DNA of 64,000 nucleotides from NCBI RefSeq assembly GCF_014640295.1, contig NZ_BMGR01000001.1, positions 1-64,000 of the forward strand, given 5' to 3'. Source of the DNA: Paenibacillus abyssi (GTDB taxonomy: Bacteria > Bacillota > Bacilli > Paenibacillales > Paenibacillaceae). Position numbers and translations under genes: made by a program. Below, piece after piece: positions 6,804-16,049 of this stretch (its first letter is position 1; each line of letters opens with the position of its first letter). Below the pieces are notes generated by a model, which was given only the letters and a program-made list of their open reading frames with translations, was not told where the DNA came from and ran no database searches.

Positions 6804-9194
6804 TTGAGCATGAAGGAAGCAGAATGGCAGCAGGAACAGTCGCGTGTGGACGAAGTCATTCAAAAAGTGGCATTACAAATGGATGAGCTTGAAAAGCGGA
6901 CGGGCAATGTACGTTCAGATGTTGTGGAGATCCGAAAGCATTTTTGGGATGAGGTTACGATCAATTTCAGCCATGCGGAGGATTTGACGGAAACGTATTT
7001 CAGCATGAAGCAGCAGGCGGACGTCATGTCCGAGCGTGAGCGCAGCCATAGGCATGCGTCAGCAACGCTGGGTAAATACCGGCGCTTGGTTCAATCGCCA
7101 TACTTCGGCCGGATTGACTTTGTGGAAGAAAACACAGAAAAAAAGGAATCCATATATTTAGGCATCGCGTCCTTCATGGATGAGGAGAATGACACGTTTC
7201 TTATTTATGATTGGCGGGCTCCGGTATCCAGCTTGTACTACGATTACGGACCGGGAGCCGCACAATATGATACACCCGGCGGTATCATCAAGGGTGAGAT
7301 GCTGTTGAAACGTCAGTTTGTCATCCGGGACGGACAGATCAAGCTGTTGTTTGATACCGGGATAACGATCGGCGACGAGCTGCTGCAGCAAGCGCTCAGC
7401 CGAAGCGCGGATTCCCAGATGCGCAGCATCGTAGCGACGATTCAGAAGGAACAAAACCAAATTATCCGTAATGAGCGCAGCCGTATGCTGATCGTACAAG
7501 GCGCCGCAGGCAGCGGCAAAACATCAGCTGCCCTGCAGCGTGTCGCTTATTTGCTCTACAAGAATCGCGAGACGTTAAGGGCTGATCAGATGGTGTTATT
7601 TTCGCCTAACCCGCTCTTTAACAGTTATGTCTCCACGGTACTGCCTGAGCTTGGGGAAGAGAATATGGAACAGACAACTTTTCAGGAGTATCTGGAGAAC
7701 CGCCTCGGAAAGGAATTCGAATTGGAGGATCCTTTCGAGCAAATGGAATACATCTTGTCCACCGATCCGCACACGGAAGGTTATGCCGCCAGAATGGAAT
7801 CCATTCGTTATAAATCATCAGCCGCTTATCTGGAAACCTTGCGTAAGTATACAGAACGTCTTGAAACTGAAGGGATGTTATTCAAACCGCTGGCATTTCG
7901 CGGGAAAGAGATTGTCTCCGCGGAGGCGATGAAAGTTAGGTTCTATGCGATGGATGCGCAGGTCAAGCTGGCCAACCGGGTTGTGCTGCTGCGGGATTGG
8001 CTGCTGACGGAGCTGTCGGCTTTCGCAAAGAAGGAATGGAACGAAGCATGGGTTGAAGAAGAGATGGAGCTGCTCTCCCAGGAGGATTATCAGCGCGCCT
8101 ATCAGAAGGTTCGAAAGCAAGGAAGAAATAAGGAAATGTCGTTTGACGATTTCAACATGGAGAAGGAGCTGCTTGCCCGGGTTATCGTACGCGAGAGGCT
8201 CAAACCGGTGCGTTCGCGTATCAAATCACTTCGCTTTGTAGATGTGACCAAGCTGTATCGCCAGCTGTTCGATAACCCGCATTTATTAACAGAGCTGGTC
8301 GGAGGCTCTGACCTCGTACCGGCTTACTGGTCGGAGATCAGCAGGCAGACGACGGAACGAATGGACAAGAAAGAGCTGTCGTATGAGGATAGTACTCCAT
8401 ACTTATACCTGAAGGAGCAGGTTCAAGGTTTTCAGATGAATACGAATGTTCGCCATGTGTTCGTTGATGAAGCGCAGGACTACTCACCGTTCCAACTGGA
8501 GTTTTTGAAGCGATTGTTCCCGCGCGGCCGTATGACTGCTTTGGGCGATTTGAATCAAGCCATCTTCGCGCATACTTCTGTTTTTGGAGAAGAGGAGCCT
8601 CTTGTTCAGCTGTTTGGGAGCGAGCAGACCGAATTGATCCGGTTGACCCGCAGCTACCGGTCAACCAGAGAGATCGTCGAGTTTACGCGCGGCATGGTGC
8701 CGGGAGGCGAGTCCATCATTCCATTTAACCGCGGTGGAGAGAAACCACAAGTGATTAGCGTAATGAATGAAGATGAGCTTCATGAACAGGTTGCGATGCA
8801 CATTGAAGAGCTGCAAGCGGATGGGTATGAATCGATCGCAGTGATTTGCAAGACTGCAGCAGAGAGCCGGGCGGCCTATGAAGCATTGGCATCGCGCACA
8901 CCGGTGAATCTGGTCAAGAAAGAGACGGCCGCTTTCTCCAAGGGAACGCAGATTATCCCTGCTTATCTGGCTAAAGGCGTGGAGTTTGATGCAGTCATTC
9001 TTTATAACGGCTCACAGCATCAATACGGCCGGGAGAACGAAAGGAAGCTGTTCTATACAGCCTGTACGCGTGCCATGCATTCGCTGCGGGTATTCTCGAT
9101 AGGTGAACCGAGCTTCTTTGTCACAACGCAGCCGCAAGAAACCTATGTGCCTATTGCTTTGGTGCCGGAAGCGGACCCAGCTGCACCGCGTTAA
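6804..9194 (+). CDS. helD: UvrD/Rep-like helicase HelD (RNA polymerase recycling factor)
   Basis: A 796-residue superfamily 1 helicase-like ATPase of the HelD family, which binds RNA polymerase and removes it from stalled or post-termination complexes. A charged N-terminal coiled coil (residues 1-90) is followed by Walker A GAAGSGKTSAAL (about 233-244), Walker B VDEAQDYSP (about 554), the SF1 block TRSYRSTREIVEF (about 615), AKGVEFDAVILY (about 723) and YTACTRAMHSLRVFS near the C-terminus. Length is close to the family norm. The TTG at 6804 lies 9 bases after AGGAGGT; ATG 6810 is an alternative two codons later. It is monocistronic, with a terminator at 9221. Confidence 0.93.
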   Translation: MSMKEAEWQQEQSRVDEVIQKVALQMDELEKRTGNVRSDVVEIRKHFWDEVTINFSHAEDLTETYFSMKQQADVMSERERSHRHASATLGKYRRLVQSPYFGRIDFVEENTEKKESIYLGIASFMDEENDTFLIYDWRAPVSSLYYDYGPGAAQYDTPGGIIKGEMLLKRQFVIRDGQIKLLFDTGITIGDELLQQALSRSADSQMRSIVATIQKEQNQIIRNERSRMLIVQGAAGSGKTSAALQRVAYLLYKNRETLRADQMVLFSPNPLFNSYVSTVLPELGEENMEQTTFQEYLENRLGKEFELEDPFEQMEYILSTDPHTEGYAARMESIRYKSSAAYLETLRKYTERLETEGMLFKPLAFRGKEIVSAEAMKVRFYAMDAQVKLANRVVLLRDWLLTELSAFAKKEWNEAWVEEEMELLSQEDYQRAYQKVRKQGRNKEMSFDDFNMEKELLARVIVRERLKPVRSRIKSLRFVDVTKLYRQLFDNPHLLTELVGGSDLVPAYWSEISRQTTERMDKKELSYEDSTPYLYLKEQVQGFQMNTNVRHVFVDEAQDYSPFQLEFLKRLFPRGRMTALGDLNQAIFAHTSVFGEEEPLVQLFGSEQTELIRLTRSYRSTREIVEFTRGMVPGGESIIPFNRGGEKPQVISVMNEDELHEQVAMHIEELQADGYESIAVICKTAAESRAAYEALASRTPVNLVKKETAAFSKGTQIIPAYLAKGVEFDAVILYNGSQHQYGRENERKLFYTACTRAMHSLRVFSIGEPSFFVTTQPQETYVPIALVPEADPAAPR

Positions 9195-9220
9195 TCCAAC
9201 AGAATATTAAGCTTTCAAGA

Positions 9221-9276
9221 ACAGCCTGTATAGAAAAAATCCGCCCAGCGGATGAACCTGTACAGGCTGTTTCCAT
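9221..9276 (+). terminator. Terminator after helD
   Basis: Outer stem ACAGCCTGTA / TACAGGCTGT encloses an inner hairpin ATCCGC/GCGGAT, followed by TTTCCATTTCT. The stem is strong but the T-run is interrupted. Confidence 0.7.
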
Positions 9277-9296
9277 TTCTATAGGTCTGGCCAAAG

Positions 9297-9325
9297 TTGA
9301 GCTGGGCCGTAACATCGTTTAATAT
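9297..9325 (+). promoter_or_regulatory. Putative sigma-A promoter before the lipoprotein gene
   Basis: TTGAGC and TAATAT are separated by 17 bases, about 48 bp before the start codon. Each hexamer deviates from consensus at two positions. Confidence 0.4.
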
Positions 9326-9373
9326 AGAAGCAGGAATTGCTAGTTTAAGAGATTACATACTAAGGAGGAATAA

Positions 9374-10015
9374 ATGATGAAATGGCGCAGCCTAGCGATA
9401 ACTTCTGCAATGTTGGCAGCACTTCTCTCGGCGTGCAGCTCCGAGCCGCCATCGGAGGATCAAACCCAAAACGTGAATACGGTTAATATAGAGAACAACG
9501 ATTCTGCACCGGCAGTTGATCCTGCCAACGAACAGGGCGAAGGAGAAACGGACGCCGGACAATCTACAGATCGATTCCCGGCCGGCGCGTATGAAGGGAA
9601 AGTAGAAGGCATAGCCTATGGGTTAGGCGATCTCACGGAAGGCATCACAGAAGAGCTCGGAGAGCCGGATCAAATGGATTATTTTGCCGGGGGTGTTTAT
9701 TTGTCTTATCCAAACGTGGTGTTTTTTAGCGATGCGGAGCTCGACGGAGAAAATAACATTGTTGACGGTACGATCAAAGGAATGGGTTTTGGTACTGACA
9801 ACTCATTATTCGGGGTAACGATTGGCCAGCCATTCGAAGAGATTGCCGTTGTTCTGGGGGATGGTTACACGATGCATACGCCGGATGAAAACGTGAATAA
9901 TGAATTTTATGCAGGTATGTGGTCCATGGAATATAGAGTTGGCGAGTATGCGGTCATATTTACCGCTGAGGAAGAGAATGGGCCGACGAACGCGGCCTAT
10001 TATGAGGAAACCTGA
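9374..10015 (+). CDS. Lipoprotein, possibly DUF4309-like
   Basis: A 213-residue predicted lipoprotein. The N-terminus has a basic start, a hydrophobic stretch and the lipobox LLSAC, which places the acylated Cys near residue 21. A low-complexity acidic linker (about 25-70) follows. The C-terminal part (about 72-213) has a repeated pattern GVAYGLGDLTEGI-type ... ELGEPD and GVTIGQPFEEIAVVLG, which resembles DUF4309 proteins such as YjgB. That assignment is by pattern only and no function is known. AAGGAGGA lies just upstream; the second ATG at 9377 has better spacing. It overlaps the next gene by one base. Confidence 0.75.
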   Translation: MMKWRSLAITSAMLAALLSACSSEPPSEDQTQNVNTVNIENNDSAPAVDPANEQGEGETDAGQSTDRFPAGAYEGKVEGIAYGLGDLTEGITEELGEPDQMDYFAGGVYLSYPNVVFFSDAELDGENNIVDGTIKGMGFGTDNSLFGVTIGQPFEEIAVVLGDGYTMHTPDENVNNEFYAGMWSMEYRVGEYAVIFTAEEENGPTNAAYYEET

Positions 10016-10278
10016 TGATTGAGATGGCTTTCTACCTGCTTCTAATTAATATTGTGAGTTTTAGCATGATGAGATACGACAAGCGGCAAGCTGTCAAACA
10101 TGGACGGCGCGTGCCGGAAAAACAGTTATTCGTCATCGCAGCGATCGGCGGTGCATTGGGCGCTTGGCTGGGCATGCGGATCTGGCGGCATAAGACAAAG
10201 CACAACTCGTTCGTCTACGGTATTCCGGCGCTGTTTATTTTGAACATCGCAGCGCTGTGGTTTATCTATTTTCTCTAG
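10015..10278 (+). CDS. DUF1294 family small membrane protein
   Basis: An 87-residue membrane protein with helices at about residues 2-18, 38-56 and 68-87. The conserved block MRYDKRQAVKHGRRVPE followed by GGALGAWLGMRIWRHKTKH is characteristic of DUF1294, where the RH-K-T-K-H segment is near-invariant. The function is unknown. Its ATG overlaps the stop of the lipoprotein gene (TGATG), so translation is coupled. A shared bidirectional terminator follows. Confidence 0.88.
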   Translation: MIEMAFYLLLINIVSFSMMRYDKRQAVKHGRRVPEKQLFVIAAIGGALGAWLGMRIWRHKTKHNSFVYGIPALFILNIAALWFIYFL

Positions 10279-10282
10279 CAAA

Positions 10283-10319
10283 AAGCAGCCAAGGCTATGC
10301 ATTTGGCTGCTTATTTTTT
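10283..10319. terminator. Bidirectional terminator between the DUF1294 gene and the AraC regulator
   Basis: AAGCAGCCAA / TTGGCTGCTT perfect stem, with ATTTTTT on the plus side and TTTTTGC on the minus side. The stop codon of the convergent regulator gene lies at the edge of the stem. Confidence 0.88.
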
Positions 10320-11147
10320 GTTGCGCTGCCGCGCTATGGATGCCAAGGCAGGGGCATGTTTGACCCTATAATCGACAGGCGACATATTGAATTTTTTACG
10401 GAATACCCGGAAGAAGTAAGAGTAACTCGCAAAACCGCAGGTTTCCGCGATTTGTTCTAATGTCATCGAGCTGTATTTCATTCGCTCTTCAGCTATTGCA
10501 AGGCGTATTTCCTGCATATATTCTATGATTGTCTTTCCATAACACTCCTTGAATAAATGGGAAGCGCGTGAGACACTAAGACCGACATGATTGGCAAGAT
10601 CTTCTATTTTGAATGAAGACGTAGCGTGCTCCTCGATATAGGATTTGATTCGTGATGCAACGAAAGGCCTGCCGCGGTGGATGGATTGGTCATCGATCAA
10701 TCGGTCTATACTCAAGCAGAGGGAACGAAGTAAGTATTCCGACAGCTCTTCGTTTTCTTTCTCCATTCTGCGTTTCTCCAGAATAAGCAATCTCCATAAC
10801 GACAACAGCTTTTCTTCCACATCGACCCGTACAAGCGGAGGATGCTTGCGCTGTTCCCGCCATTTATCGAGCCATTTGCCCTGGCAAGCCAGATAATAAT
10901 CGCTGCTTGACACGATCAGTCCCCGCTGCGGATGCTCATAGGCTTCGATCGCTAATTGATAAGGATCACCGGGGTGTAAGATGAGCAGGTGGCCTGGGCC
11001 GATCGGCTGCATTTTACCGTCAATCAGTACGCTGGCATAACCTTCAGTCTGCAGACGAATCAAGTAGCCTGGTAAGCCATTTGAAGCATACGTATAAAAA
11101 GGCTGGATATGATGCGAATAATCGCACATAAGAATCTCGGACTCCAT
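10311..11147 (-). CDS. AraC family transcriptional regulator
   Basis: A 278-residue regulator. The N-terminal cupin-like ligand-binding domain (about 1-130) includes a GPGHLLILHPGDP segment, typical of AraC sugar sensors. The C-terminal double helix-turn-helix (about 165-265) has IEDLANHVGLSVSRASHLFKE and the signature IAETCGFASYSYFFRVFRKKF. The ATG at 11147 has AAGGAG at 8 bases; the in-frame ATG at 11153 is too close to it. It is divergent from a sugar isomerase and oxidoreductase pair, so control of that pair in response to a sugar or polyol is likely but inferred. Confidence 0.9.
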   Translation of the reverse strand: MESEILMCDYSHHIQPFYTYASNGLPGYLIRLQTEGYASVLIDGKMQPIGPGHLLILHPGDPYQLAIEAYEHPQRGLIVSSSDYYLACQGKWLDKWREQRKHPPLVRVDVEEKLLSLWRLLILEKRRMEKENEELSEYLLRSLCLSIDRLIDDQSIHRGRPFVASRIKSYIEEHATSSFKIEDLANHVGLSVSRASHLFKECYGKTIIEYMQEIRLAIAEERMKYSSMTLEQIAETCGFASYSYFFRVFRKKFNMSPVDYRVKHAPALASIARQRNKK

Positions 11148-11291
11148 GTTCATAACTCCTTTATATCAATAGCAGAATAGTTCATGTTATAACATTATCC
11201 TACATGGTAACTTTGATGCAAATGTATTTATAATAAACTATAGAAAATTCAATTCCACTATGGTACACGTATATTAAGGAGGATATAAGAA

Positions 11292-12059
11292 ATGGCAAAG
11301 ATGGGCATTGCATTGCAATTGTATACCGTGCGGGATGATCTGCAGCGGGATTTTGCCGGAACGCTCCGGGAAATCGCTGCAATGGGATATGAAGGCGTGG
11401 AATTCGCAGGATATGGCGATTTATCTGCAGAAGAGATGAAGGCATTGCTGCAAGAGCTTAATCTAAAGGCAGTTGGCAGTCATATCAGCCTTCAGCGTTT
11501 GGATGAGCAGCTGGAAAATGAGATCGCTTACCTGAAAACGATCGGCGCTAAATACGGCATCGTTCCTTATGTATTCGAAGAAGACCGTCGGGATACTGCA
11601 GCATGGCAGTCGATCATCGACCGTTTGGACCGCTATGGTGAGGTTTTCCGCCAAAACGGCTTGCAGCTGGGTTACCACAACCATGATTTCGAATTCGCGA
11701 TGAAGATTAACGGTTCGTTCGTATTTGATGCGATGTACGAGCAAGTAAGCGCAGACCGTTTGACGGTCGAGATGGATCTGGGTTGGGTTCAATACTCCGG
11801 ACAAGATCCGCTTGCTTACATCGCCAAATACAAAGGACGTCTGCCGTTGCTGCATTTGAAGGATTTCCGTAAAACGGCGCCGAATGAACCGATTGATACG
11901 GTTGAGCTTGGACAAGGCGATCTGGATCTGCCGAGCATTATCACAGCTGCCGAGCAAGCCGATGTGGAGTGGATCATCGTAGAGCAGGACAGATGCGCAA
12001 ATCCGCCGCTGCAATCGGTGAAAACAAGCAGAGCTTGGCTAAAACAAAATTACAACTAA
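11292..12059 (+). CDS. Sugar phosphate isomerase/epimerase (xylose isomerase-like TIM barrel)
   Basis: A 255-residue AP-endonuclease-2-type TIM barrel. It shows the family pattern of metal-binding acidic and His residues: E39 in YEGVEFAGY, H110-type residues in LGYHNHDFEF, then MDLGWV, LHLKDFR and the late Glu in WIIVEQD. Members isomerise or epimerise sugars and inositol derivatives, usually with Mn or Mg. AAGGAGGA precedes the ATG. The oxidoreductase gene begins 22 bp downstream and the divergent AraC regulator suggests inducible carbohydrate catabolism. The specific sugar cannot be read from the sequence. Confidence 0.88.
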   Translation: MAKMGIALQLYTVRDDLQRDFAGTLREIAAMGYEGVEFAGYGDLSAEEMKALLQELNLKAVGSHISLQRLDEQLENEIAYLKTIGAKYGIVPYVFEEDRRDTAAWQSIIDRLDRYGEVFRQNGLQLGYHNHDFEFAMKINGSFVFDAMYEQVSADRLTVEMDLGWVQYSGQDPLAYIAKYKGRLPLLHLKDFRKTAPNEPIDTVELGQGDLDLPSIITAAEQADVEWIIVEQDRCANPPLQSVKTSRAWLKQNYN

Positions 12060-12081
12060 TTTGAGGGGGAAATACAACGAC

Positions 12082-13104
12082 ATGAGCAAAATCAGAGTAG
12101 CTGTTATCGGGTGTGGAGCAATCGCGCAAAGAAGGCATATTATCGAATATCAAACGAATGAGCACGTTGAGCTTGTAGCGTTCGTTGACCCTGTATTGGA
12201 GAGGGCCGAGCAATGCGCGGCGCCATTCGGTGCCAAAGCGTATGCAGATTATACTGTAATGTTAAAAGAAATTAAGCCGGATGCTGTAAGCGTATGTACG
12301 CCAAATGCAACGCATGCCATAATCTCCATTGCTGCAGCTGAAGCTGGTGCACACGTGCTGGTAGAGAAGCCGATGGCTTCTACAGATAAAGAAGCTGCGC
12401 AAATGATCGAAGCAGCGAAGAAAAACGGTGTTATGCTGATGGTTGGCCACAACCAACGTTTTATGCCGCCGCATGTGAAAGCAAAAGAAATCCTGAAGTC
12501 AGGCGTTCTGGGCAAAGTATTATCGTTCCGCACGTCATTTGGCCATCCTGGACCGGAAGGTTGGAGCGTCGACGGCAAGGAAAGCTGGTTCTTCCGTAAA
12601 GAAGAGGCGATTATGGGCGCGATGGGTGATCTGGGTGTTCACAAATCCGACTTGATCCGTTGGCTGCTGGATGATGAAGTGGCTGATGTAGCCGGCTTTA
12701 TCGGTACCGTGAGCAAGCAGGACACAGATGTAGACGACAGCGCGAACTGCATCCTGCGCATGAAGAGCGGCGCGATTGGCTCGCTCGTAGCAAGCTGGAC
12801 ATACTACAAAGGCGAAGACAACAGCACTGTGCTTTGGTGTGAGAACGGCGTAATGAAAATCGGTACAGATCCTGAAGATCAAGTCATTGTCGAGCTGCGC
12901 AACGGAAATGTAGAGCGCTACAAGGTTGGAGCCATTGCGACCAACACCGTTCAAGTAACAAGCGGCGTTATCGATGAATTTGTTCATTGTATCGTGACCA
13001 ACACACCGCCAAGCATTTCTGGTGAAGAAGGTAGAAAATCACTCAACGTTATTCTGGCTGCTTTCGAATCACAAGCCACAGGCAAGATGATCTCCTTAAA
13101 CTAA
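12082..13104 (+). CDS. Gfo/Idh/MocA family oxidoreductase
   Basis: A 340-residue NAD(P)-dependent dehydrogenase. The N-terminal Rossmann fold has VIGCGAIAQRRHI (about residues 8-20), and the family motif EKPMAST is at about 98-104 with the catalytic-type Lys in EKP. The C-terminal alpha/beta domain includes GDLGVHKSDLIRWLL with the conserved His. Such enzymes oxidise sugars, inositols or their derivatives. It is probably co-transcribed with the isomerase gene 22 bp upstream, and together they could interconvert and oxidise one carbohydrate. The ATG at 12082 follows GAGGGGGAA; an upstream in-frame TTG at 12061 lies before that site. Confidence 0.9.
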   Translation: MSKIRVAVIGCGAIAQRRHIIEYQTNEHVELVAFVDPVLERAEQCAAPFGAKAYADYTVMLKEIKPDAVSVCTPNATHAIISIAAAEAGAHVLVEKPMASTDKEAAQMIEAAKKNGVMLMVGHNQRFMPPHVKAKEILKSGVLGKVLSFRTSFGHPGPEGWSVDGKESWFFRKEEAIMGAMGDLGVHKSDLIRWLLDDEVADVAGFIGTVSKQDTDVDDSANCILRMKSGAIGSLVASWTYYKGEDNSTVLWCENGVMKIGTDPEDQVIVELRNGNVERYKVGAIATNTVQVTSGVIDEFVHCIVTNTPPSISGEEGRKSLNVILAAFESQATGKMISLN

Positions 13105-13114
13105 TCGGGCATCA

Positions 13115-13164
13115 AAAAATCCACTACCTGCGCATACATTGCGTCAGGTAGTGGATTTTGCTTT
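13115..13164. terminator. Bidirectional terminator between the oxidoreductase and the TPM-domain gene
   Basis: AAAATCCACTACCTG and CAGGTAGTGGATTTT form a perfect stem with flanking A and T runs, placed between convergent genes. Confidence 0.92.
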
Positions 13165-13171
13165 TGCCCTG

Positions 13172-15679
13172 TTACCACTTGGATCCGCCGGAAGAGTTGC
13201 TCTTGGAGCCCCATGAACCGCCTCCAGAGGAATTTCTCGAGCCACCGCCCCCGAAAGAACTGCCCCCTGAGGAACCACCAGAACCTCCGCCGCCGAAGGG
13301 CGTGTTATTTCTATCGTTCATTTGCCTTTGCATTTGTTCCGCAGCTAACGCCGCATTATAATCACGGTTCATCTCATTTGTTATGTGGATCACTCCTGCC
13401 AATTGGTTCATCGCTTCAACGAACAAGCCTTGTGTAATCAACCGTTCCGCCTCGCCATGCAACGATTGATAGCGGCTGCCGTAGCTTCGCTGGTTCACGC
13501 GGGAGCCGACCTTATTGGACATTGATGTGAACCGGGCCCCTGCCTCGTGAAGCTGGCGTTGCGCTTCCCGTTTCTCCTCCAGCTTACGGTGAATTTGCTG
13601 AAGAAGAGATGTAATTTCTTGTTCATAATGTGTACGGCCCTTGTCAATGTCGTCGAGGTTGATCAGGCCGGCTGCCAAGCGGTCTCTAAGCTGGCGATGA
13701 AGCTGCACGATTCCCACACTGCTGTGCTCCCATATTTGCAGATAGGGCAGCGATTCGCTCTGAATCAGCGACATTCCCTGCTGGAACTGCTGCCACAAAC
13801 GCTCCGTATCGCGATCCGCTTGCGACAGCCGCTCATCCAACGCCTGCCAATAGCTGCGGCATTCCGCCGCGATGTTGTCTGCTTCACGCAGCTTCTGCAG
13901 CCAGTGCTGAAGCTCCGTGTTGGCAAGGTCATATTCCTGCCGCTGGTCATCGCAAAGCGACTTGATTTCCAGCAGGTTTGCACCTGCATCCCTGACTGTT
14001 ATTTGCATTTGTTCGAATCGCTCCTGAAGGGCTGCCCAATGATTAGCTGTATACTTAGCGCTAACATGCCGCAGCAAAGCATTTAACTCTTGGATTTCAA
14101 CCAGATAAGAAGCTTGTTTCGATTCGATATATTTTATATTGTTCCGATTCAGCTGCTTCAGCTCGGCTTGGCGCGTGGTGATCGCCAGCGCATCGGCAAG
14201 TAACCGCTCTGTTTGTTCGGCCAGCCTGGATACGTCATTTATGTTTCCCTGCTTAAGCGATTCGAGCATGCGCTCATTCGTTTCACGGGCATCATGGATG
14301 AGACTGTATGGATTTAAGCGCAGCATGACCAGCTGAATCCGGTGTGTTTCAGTCAAACGGTCGATTTCAGTTCTCCGCTCCGAAGAAGCTGACGGAAAAC
14401 CATGATAGCGTTCCAGATAGACCGGAATGGACAACACTTCTTCTTCAAGTTTTGACGTTTCAACCTTGGACTCCATGACCTCCTGTGTCGCTGCGATGGG
14501 ATCGAACATCTCCAACTGCTCGGCCTTCTTCATCTCTGCATCAAGCTCATCTAACGAGTCGAACAACGTTGTCAATGGATAGGATGTTTTCTGCACCTGT
14601 CCGTCGAGCTGGCTGCGCAGGTTCTGCAGACGCGCCTCAAGCCGGTCAACCTTCTCTTTGATCGTTCTATCTGCATCGATCAGCTGCGCGATTTCGGCGC
14701 GTTCATTTGTGATTTCCTGCTCGATTGCGTCCAACATTGATTTTATTTGTGTGTATAAAGCATTCATTCGCGAGAATTGAAACAACGAGATACGGGTGCC
14801 GGACAATTCGTTTTTCTTCTTGTTCAGGCGAACCATTTGGTCCTCTAGCTGGCGTTCGAGCTTAGACACGAGCTGTTCTGACACCCCTTGAACAAGCCCG
14901 ATATAAGGCTTCAACTGTTCACTGGCTTGATAAACTTGTACCATTAGCTCTTCCAATCGCGACTGCTGTCTTCTAATGCGCTTCTTATTAGACCAGCCTG
15001 CCAACACCAAGAGGATCATTATGGCCAGCAGGACGATTGCCAGTCCGATCCAGAAAAAAGAAAAGGTAACTTGGCTGCTGCTGGTTGCCTGTGGCGCAGT
15101 TGTCTGTGTTCCCGGTACAGGTCTGGAAATCTCGGAAGAGACACCCGGCTGAGGTACGGCAGGTGTGGAACTGGAATCTGTTCTGATTTCTTTGAGATTT
15201 TGTGTGGCTTCGATTAAGGATAATATCGCTTGGACAAAGTCGCCCTCGATTGCCGAGGGGATGAAGTGCTGATTCACGAATTCCGTAATCTTTGATTCAT
15301 CGGTGTTCCCGTTGCCGTCGTAATCTGCTGGGAGCGCGTTAAGCTTAGCCTGTAGGCCCGGATTGTTAAAGTTCATTTCTATCAGGCGGTCGACATCTGC
15401 AATAACAACTAACACGTCATTGGCCTGCAGTTCCCAAGTTCGGTACACTTCAGTTGCATAGTCAGCGGGAGCATTGGCATTGAACGTATCAATCGTTAAA
15501 ACATAGAACGTATATTCGCCTGATTGGGCAGCTTGTTCCAACAGGCCAAGCCGGTCAGCGGGCAGCATAGCCGCTAAATCATGAATACGGCCATCCTTAT
15601 CAGGAACGGCTGCCGCGGCAAAGGAAGGTACGGAAAGAAGCAGGCTGATCAGCCATAATAAAACTATCGTTCTTCGCAA
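13172..15679 (-). CDS. TPM-domain membrane protein with long coiled coil and Gly/Ser-rich tail
   Basis: An 835-residue protein. A signal peptide (1-24) precedes a TPM domain (about 26-155, with IHDLAAMLPADRLGLLE and NDVLVVIADVDRLIEMNF). A Ser/Thr/Pro linker leads to one membrane helix (about 206-228), a long Glu/Gln/Arg-rich coiled-coil region (about 235-770) and a C-terminal tail of Gly and Ser ending GGSKW. The TPM domain should be outside and the coiled coil inside the cell. The Gly-rich tail with a final aromatic residue recalls YgcG-like proteins. Function is unknown; a role in membrane or phage stress is only a guess. The TTG start has GGAGGT eight bases upstream. Confidence 0.82.
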   Translation of the reverse strand: MRRTIVLLWLISLLLSVPSFAAAAVPDKDGRIHDLAAMLPADRLGLLEQAAQSGEYTFYVLTIDTFNANAPADYATEVYRTWELQANDVLVVIADVDRLIEMNFNNPGLQAKLNALPADYDGNGNTDESKITEFVNQHFIPSAIEGDFVQAILSLIEATQNLKEIRTDSSSTPAVPQPGVSSEISRPVPGTQTTAPQATSSSQVTFSFFWIGLAIVLLAIMILLVLAGWSNKKRIRRQQSRLEELMVQVYQASEQLKPYIGLVQGVSEQLVSKLERQLEDQMVRLNKKKNELSGTRISLFQFSRMNALYTQIKSMLDAIEQEITNERAEIAQLIDADRTIKEKVDRLEARLQNLRSQLDGQVQKTSYPLTTLFDSLDELDAEMKKAEQLEMFDPIAATQEVMESKVETSKLEEEVLSIPVYLERYHGFPSASSERRTEIDRLTETHRIQLVMLRLNPYSLIHDARETNERMLESLKQGNINDVSRLAEQTERLLADALAITTRQAELKQLNRNNIKYIESKQASYLVEIQELNALLRHVSAKYTANHWAALQERFEQMQITVRDAGANLLEIKSLCDDQRQEYDLANTELQHWLQKLREADNIAAECRSYWQALDERLSQADRDTERLWQQFQQGMSLIQSESLPYLQIWEHSSVGIVQLHRQLRDRLAAGLINLDDIDKGRTHYEQEITSLLQQIHRKLEEKREAQRQLHEAGARFTSMSNKVGSRVNQRSYGSRYQSLHGEAERLITQGLFVEAMNQLAGVIHITNEMNRDYNAALAAEQMQRQMNDRNNTPFGGGGSGGSSGGSSFGGGGSRNSSGGGSWGSKSNSSGGSKW

Positions 15680-15826
15680 ATTTGAGTACCTCCGTTATGA
15701 AATATTCCATTTGTTATTCGTATTTCATTCATACGTAAACGATACCGTGAGTGTTTCAATAAAATCAACATCTATTTGGAAAGCATAGAAAATTCGTCCA
15801 GTCGAGCAGGGGATCGACAGTGAGGT

Positions 15827-16030
15827 TTGTGGAATTGCGGTCAGGCTGATAGTATAGGTATAGAGGTTGTAGAATTGTTCAATGATGGATATGCGAGGTG
15901 TTTGTTTACAGCAAAGCAGCTGTCGGCTTTGAAAGGCATTTTATACTTAAAGGTCAACAATGATCGCGTTATCGTATCGGGACATGCGGTTACGACGTTA
16001 AAGGGAACCTTGGCCGAAGTGAACGAATGA
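15827..16030 (+). CDS. Small hypothetical protein
   Basis: An open frame of up to 67 residues with no family I recognise. The C-terminal part (YLKVNNDRVIVSGHAVTTLKG) looks like a compact beta-rich domain. The start is uncertain: TTG 15827 is poorly spaced from GTGAGG, while TTG 15875 (a 51-residue product) lies 8 bases after TAGAGG. It ends 19 bp before the next gene, so the two may be co-transcribed. Confidence 0.4.
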   Translation: MWNCGQADSIGIEVVELFNDGYARCLFTAKQLSALKGILYLKVNNDRVIVSGHAVTTLKGTLAEVNE

Positions 16031-16049
16031 TATTTAATAACCGGAGGAA

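Noticed and set aside
13180-13310. Plus-strand proline-rich open frame
   Set aside because: It is the antisense of the Gly/Ser-rich tail of the TPM-domain gene; low complexity explains the open frame.
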